18,780 nucleotides of DNA. Source: Desulfobacteraceae bacterium. Its GTDB lineage: Bacteria > Desulfobacterota > DSM-4660 > Desulfatiglandales > Desulfatiglandaceae. Shown here in pieces: positions 15,823 to 18,780 of the stretch (position 1 is the first letter of the stretch; each line of letters opens with the position of its first letter). The notes under the pieces were generated by a model that saw nothing but the letters and a program-made list of their open reading frames with translations, was not told the DNA's origin and searched no databases. The DNA lies in assembly GCA_030597505.1 (NCBI GenBank), contig JAUVRS010000012.1, positions 1 to 18,780 of the forward strand, in the 5' to 3' direction. A program made the translations under genes and the position numbers.

Positions 15823-16014
15823 GTAACTGTTTAGGTAGATAGGCTGTAGATATTTAGGCTGTAGGAAAGAAGTATGCGTGAGCATACAAAGTTCAGGATC
15901 TTTGAATTAGCTGACGAAATTGTGGAGACGAAGAAGATTTTGGGCACCCTGCTTTGATCAATGCACAAAAACTAATAGCCTTTAGCCTACAGCCTAAACA
16001 ACCTGAATAGTTAC
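15823..16014 (+). mobile_element. 192-bp element with terminal inverted repeats around a four-helix-bundle gene remnant
   Basis: The left terminus at 15823-15849 (GTAACTGTTTAGG, ending AGGCTGTAG) and the reverse complement of the right terminus at 15987-16014 (GTAACTATTCAGG, ending AGGCTGTAG) agree at about 23 of 28 positions with one gap. A further exact 13-bp inverted pair, TTTAGGCTGTAGG, is at 15853-15865 and 15986-15998. The ends are flanked by a perfect 8-bp direct repeat. Inside is the 5' end of a four-helix-bundle reading frame. No transposase fits in the length, so it is non-autonomous or a deletion derivative. Confidence 0.7.
15874..15957 (+). pseudogene. 5' remnant of a four-helix-bundle (23S intervening-sequence-type) protein gene
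   Basis: A short frame of 27 residues starts MREHTKFRIFELADEIVE, which resembles the N-terminus of small four-helix-bundle proteins of the kind found in 23S rRNA intervening sequences and related to Avd. Those proteins have about 115-130 residues, so roughly 100 are missing here. After residue 18 the likeness ends and a TGA follows at 15955. The position between inverted repeats suggests it was the cargo gene of an element that lost its middle by deletion. The match is by eye and short, so moderate confidence. Confidence 0.55.
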
Positions 16015-16022
16015 GTTCTGTC
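16015..16022 (+). repeat. Right copy of the 8-bp target duplication
   Basis: GTTCTGTC directly follows the right terminal repeat and is identical to 15815-15822. Confidence 0.75.
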
Positions 16023-16109
16023 TGAAGTCTAAAAAGCCTCGACGTGTCTAGAATTGTGGTATGTCTTCGGCGCTTCAATCCCGATGGAACATCACCATAA
16101 TCAATTTTA

Positions 16110-16127
16110 TTTCATTCTGTGATGAAA
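16110..16127. promoter_or_regulatory. Small inverted repeat upstream of the HMG-CoA-lyase-like gene
   Basis: TTTCAT at 16110-16115 and ATGAAA at 16122-16127 are separated by six bases, ending 22 bases before the ATG at 16150. It may be an operator or a small leader hairpin. At six bases per arm chance is quite possible. Confidence 0.25.
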
Positions 16128-16149
16128 CACAAAAGAAAGGAGGGATTTA

Positions 16150-17109
16150 ATGGACAATCTCCCTGCGTTTGTTGAGTTCCATGAAGAAGGGCCGCGTGAA
16201 GGGTTTCAAATGGAGAAACGAAGGTTTTCTCTTGAGGCGCGCGCAAAGGTCATTGACGCGTTGAGCGAAACAGGACTCAAGCAGATTCAGGTTGCCTCTT
16301 TTGTCAGCCCGAAGGCCGTTCCTTCCATGGCTGATGCCGAGGAACTCTTTAAAGCAATCCGCCCTCGGGAGGGTGTTCGTTACACCGGTGTCTGGTTGAA
16401 CAGACGTGGGTTTGAGCGTATTGTTGAATTGCCGGAGGCCTATTTATACGGAAAGATGGTTTTGTACACCACGGATGGTTTTTGTCTGATGAACAACAAC
16501 TGCACCGCCGAGGAGATGCAGCAAAACGAACTGGATTTTTTGAATGTATACGATTCCTATGACCTTCCCCTGAAAGATGCCTATATCCTGACGGCATTTG
16601 GCTGCAACCTGTCTGGCGATGTCCCTCTGTCTACCGTGATTGATTACGTAAAGTTTATAACGGGTGTTTGCCGGAGTCAATCGAGGCCCCTGCCAAATAT
16701 CTATTTGGCCGATACGGTGGGCTGGGCAAACCCCGAGGAGGTAAAACGCCGCATTGAGGCGGTTAGAGACACTGCGCCGGGCGCGCGTCTGGGGCTGCAT
16801 CTTCACGACACGCGCGGTCTTGGCGCGGCCAATTTCTATGCGGCGCTCCAAATGGGTGTAGACTTGTTTGACAGTTCTGTGGCCGGATTGGGAGGCTGTC
16901 CCTTTGCGGGACACAAAAACAGCAACGCAGCAGGAAACATTTGTACCGAGGATATGGTCTTTATGTGTCACGAACTTGGCATTGAAACCGGCATTGACCT
17001 TGAGAAACTGATCGCCGCTGCGAGGCTTACGGAAGAAATTATGGGTCGCCCCCTTCCTGGGAAAAGTATGCACAGCGGATCACTTTCGACCTTTCGAAAT
17101 CATTGCTGA
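16150..17109 (+). CDS. HMG-CoA lyase-like DRE-TIM aldolase/lyase
   Basis: This 319-residue TIM-barrel protein is of the 3-hydroxy-3-methylglutaryl-CoA lyase group, whose members split an acyl-CoA aldol to acetyl-CoA plus a keto acid. Visible residues are Arg16 in GPREGFQ, the metal site His217 and His219 in HLHDTRG, and the mobile-loop Cys250 in GLGGCPFAG, followed by Asn263 in AAGN. The normal PRDGLQ motif reads PREGFQ, so the first metal ligand is Glu instead of Asp, and the loop after GGCPFAG is a few residues longer than in HMG-CoA lyase. The true substrate may therefore differ. A strong AAAGGAGG site precedes the ATG. The following genes are on the same strand with gaps of 110 and 37 bases. 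No acyl-CoA carboxylase or liu genes are nearby. Confidence 0.85.
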   Translation: MDNLPAFVEFHEEGPREGFQMEKRRFSLEARAKVIDALSETGLKQIQVASFVSPKAVPSMADAEELFKAIRPREGVRYTGVWLNRRGFERIVELPEAYLYGKMVLYTTDGFCLMNNNCTAEEMQQNELDFLNVYDSYDLPLKDAYILTAFGCNLSGDVPLSTVIDYVKFITGVCRSQSRPLPNIYLADTVGWANPEEVKRRIEAVRDTAPGARLGLHLHDTRGLGAANFYAALQMGVDLFDSSVAGLGGCPFAGHKNSNAAGNICTEDMVFMCHELGIETGIDLEKLIAAARLTEEIMGRPLPGKSMHSGSLSTFRNHC

Positions 17110-17180
17110 GAATGCTCGCTGATAGCACGGCTGTCTGATCTGGCAAGCGGGACCGCAAAATGGAGGAGCACAGGCTTTTT

Positions 17181-17195
17181 GTTTATTCAATAAAC
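17181..17195. promoter_or_regulatory. GTTTATT-C-AATAAAC palindrome upstream of the short flavoprotein gene
   Basis: Two exact 7-base arms surround one base, 25 bases before the ATG at 17220. Outside it T5-G and C-A5 can extend the symmetry with a two-base bulge. It could be an operator. It is AT-rich, so significance is limited. Confidence 0.3.
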
Positions 17196-17219
17196 ACAAA
17201 AACCAACAGGAGAAAAATT

Positions 17220-17456
17220 ATGGGGACCAAAAGTGTGGTTTTAGGTTTTGTTGGCAGCCCTAATAAGGAGGGACGTACGAACCAGCTCGTAACTGCCGCG
17301 CTGGAAGGTGCGGCCGAGGCCGGAAGAGGGGATATGGCCATGGAATATGGTTTGGCCAAGGCAGACGCTTTGGCTGCTGCCGGCAGAGATGTGGAATCAC
17401 TCAGCGAGATCACCCGTGTGTACGAGGCAGGGGTAACGGCCTTTGAGGCTGATTAG
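17220..17456 (+). CDS. Shortened NADPH-dependent FMN reductase-like flavodoxin-fold protein
   Basis: Only 78 residues long. The first 33 or so are a typical beta-strand, FMN-phosphate loop and helix of the FMN reductase/iron-sulfur flavoprotein family: VVLGFVGSPNKEGRTNQ, then LEGAAEAG. Full-length members have about 180-200 residues. The reading frame then continues without a break into a helix-rich Ala/Glu segment ending FEAD, which could be the native C-terminal helix joined by an in-frame internal deletion, or unrelated sequence. The middle strands that complete the FMN site are absent, so flavin binding is doubtful. I chose the ATG at 17220 because AACAGGAG lies before it. An upstream in-frame ATG at 17160 lacks homology. 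It may be a decaying gene or a small derived protein. Confidence 0.6.
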   Translation: MGTKSVVLGFVGSPNKEGRTNQLVTAALEGAAEAGRGDMAMEYGLAKADALAAAGRDVESLSEITRVYEAGVTAFEAD

Positions 17457-17493
17457 TGTTTTTGGGCTGAAGATGGATAAACAGGATTAGGAT

Positions 17494-18666
17494 TTGGATT
17501 CTATAAAGGTCATGCTGCTTACCTCTTTGCTTGTTTTTACCATATTTGTCTCATCCTGTATTCTTAACCCACCCCATTTTGATGAGACAATGTGGCGAAG
17601 GGATGTGGAGAGCCGTAACATTGAAAAGCTCTATGAACCCCATTTCAGTGATGGGAAGTATTTCAATCCGTGGATGCCGGTGGAGCGGGGAAAGGCGTCA
17701 TCTTTTCTAAAATGGAGATTTACAAAAAAAGCCTCCTATACAGATGAAGAGAAGTCTTTCAAACCAAAAGTAATTTTTGGGCTGAAGGACCGGATCAAAG
17801 CCATGCCAGACAAAGATTTTATCGCCTGGATTGGTCACGCCACCTTTTTGATGCGGTTTCATGGGGAATACTGGCTTACCGACCCCATGTTCTCCAAACG
17901 GGCGCTTCTCCCCGCAAGGGTAACCCCTCCCGCTATCAACGCCGATGAACTCAAGGAACTCACCGAGACAGTAAACGTAATTATTTCCCACAATCACTAC
18001 GACCATCTGGATGCAGAGAGTATCCGTTCCCTGCCCAAAAAAGCACGTATCTTTGTGCCCCCCGGGCTCAAGAAATATGTCGAGACCCTCCACAAAGGGG
18101 TTGTGCAAGAGCTTGACTGGTGGGAAAGCATTACGGTCAAAAACGGCACAAAACTTGTCAGTCTGCCTGCACAACATTGGTCGAGGCGGATCGGTCAGGG
18201 TGTCAATACCACGCTCTGGGCAAGCTATATGCTCATCAACCGCGGAACCCTGATTTACTTTGGCGCGGACAGCGGATATTTCAAAGGCTACAGGGAAATT
18301 GGAAGGCGATTTCCAAACATCACCTATGCGCTCCTTCCTGTCACCGCCTACAAACCCCGCTGGTTTATGCATTACGCCCATATGAATGTTCCGGAGGCGC
18401 TGGACGCATTCAGGGATCTCAGTGCCAGTTTTTTTATTCCGATCCAGTGGGGGACGTTTCATCTCGGAGAGGAGCCCCCCGGCTATCCGGGGCTGGATCT
18501 CAAAAAAAACATACGTGAGATGAATTTGGATCCTTCCAGGTTTATCATCATGGAGATCGGACAAGTGAAGACGGTTCCAAAAACCATTCCACTGGACCTC
18601 GAACAGGATTTGCGAAAAGACGTTCTATCTAAGAAAACATTTTTTCGCACAAATCCGCGAAAATGA
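17494..18666 (+). CDS. Lipoprotein metallo-beta-lactamase-fold hydrolase (NAPE-PLD-like/UlaG-like)
   Basis: The 390-residue product starts with a lipoprotein signal: Lys5, a hydrophobic run and lipobox VSSC with Cys22, so it should be anchored at the cell envelope. The metallo-beta-lactamase metal set is visible: HNHYDH at 166-171, His228 in LPAQHW, Asp259 in GADSGY and His323 in WGTFHL, with the strand IGHATFLM before it. This matches the group containing N-acyl-phosphatidylethanolamine phospholipase D, so a phospholipid or phosphodiester substrate is plausible but not shown. The start is a TTG at 17494. The ATG at 17512 would give MLLTSLL and lose the positive residue of the signal, and AAAGG stands too close to it. 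The gap to the previous gene is 37 bases. Confidence 0.85.
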   Translation: MDSIKVMLLTSLLVFTIFVSSCILNPPHFDETMWRRDVESRNIEKLYEPHFSDGKYFNPWMPVERGKASSFLKWRFTKKASYTDEEKSFKPKVIFGLKDRIKAMPDKDFIAWIGHATFLMRFHGEYWLTDPMFSKRALLPARVTPPAINADELKELTETVNVIISHNHYDHLDAESIRSLPKKARIFVPPGLKKYVETLHKGVVQELDWWESITVKNGTKLVSLPAQHWSRRIGQGVNTTLWASYMLINRGTLIYFGADSGYFKGYREIGRRFPNITYALLPVTAYKPRWFMHYAHMNVPEALDAFRDLSASFFIPIQWGTFHLGEEPPGYPGLDLKKNIREMNLDPSRFIIMEIGQVKTVPKTIPLDLEQDLRKDVLSKKTFFRTNPRK

Positions 18667-18780
18667 AGAACAGCCTGGAATGGCCATGGAAAAGAGAGAT
18701 TATCATTGTCAGATTTGGTTTTGAAGAAAAATGAAAATCTTGACCCCTTTCCCTAGTTCATATATCTTTAGGAAAATTCA

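Larger units (their letters stand above)
15783..16149. other. Intergenic region containing the inserted repeat element
   Basis: This is a 367-base stretch without an intact gene. Bases 15815-16022 hold the mobile element and its duplicated target. The right part, 16023-16149, is the leader of the HMG-CoA-lyase-like gene, with a small inverted repeat and a strong ribosome-binding site. Confidence 0.7.

Noticed and set aside
17707..18564. 285-codon minus-strand frame opposite the metallo-beta-lactamase gene
   Set aside because: The plus strand has all metal ligands and a lipobox. The antisense frame shows no family signal.
18743..18772. TTGACC and TATATC near the right edge as a promoter
   Set aside because: The spacer is only about 15 bases and the downstream gene is outside the window.

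Overview
The window looks like a chromosomal segment of a strictly anaerobic, sulfate-reducer-like bacterium of the Desulfobacterota (former Deltaproteobacteria). This is inferred from gene content and protein style: oxygen-independent aryl/acyl-CoA metabolism, a Mo/W-bis-pterin oxidoreductase with a four-cluster ferredoxin subunit, class 1B PyrK/PyrD, a corrinoid-type methionine synthase activation domain, and a repeat flanking a four-helix-bundle gene remnant. No rRNA, tRNA, CRISPR array or phage gene was seen.

Layout. (1) 1-2043, plus strand: the 3' end of a B12-dependent methionine synthase activation-domain gene, broken or recoded by an apparent -1 frameshift at A-AAA-AAG, then pyrK and pyrD, all joined by ATGA overlaps. 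(2) 2188-8092, minus strand, reading right to left: a Mo/W oxidoreductase catalytic subunit, a 4x[4Fe-4S] subunit, a PaaK-type arylacetate-CoA ligase and an acetolactate-synthase-like ThDP enzyme. ATGA overlaps join the first two and the last two. A sigma70-like promoter whose -10 box lies between the arms of a perfect 17-bp inverted repeat precedes the set. (3) 8370-9299, minus: a tandem UspA protein with its own promoter. (4) 9576-10538, plus: a 3-hydroxyacyl-CoA dehydrogenase, convergent with a zinc alcohol dehydrogenase (10562-11668). (5) 11826-13448, minus: glucose-6-phosphate dehydrogenase, with a TTGTCCG-GA-CGGACAA palindrome upstream. (6) 13750-15782, plus: a double-ACT-domain protein and a UPF0210/DUF711 protein. 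(7) 15823-16014: a 192-bp insertion with imperfect terminal inverted repeats, an exact 8-bp flanking duplication and the 5' remnant of a four-helix-bundle gene. (8) 16150-18666, plus: an HMG-CoA-lyase-like enzyme, a 78-residue shortened flavodoxin-fold protein, and a lipoprotein of the NAPE-PLD-like metallo-beta-lactamase group.

Most interesting hypothesis: genes 2188-8092 form a cytoplasmic route in which PaaK makes an aryl- or acyl-acetyl-CoA, the Mo/W enzyme with its ferredoxin subunit oxidises the alpha carbon with water (as known for PadB-type phenylacetyl-CoA:acceptor oxidoreductase), and the ThDP enzyme cleaves or decarboxylates the product. The gene set and promoter are visible in the sequence. 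The reaction order is inference.
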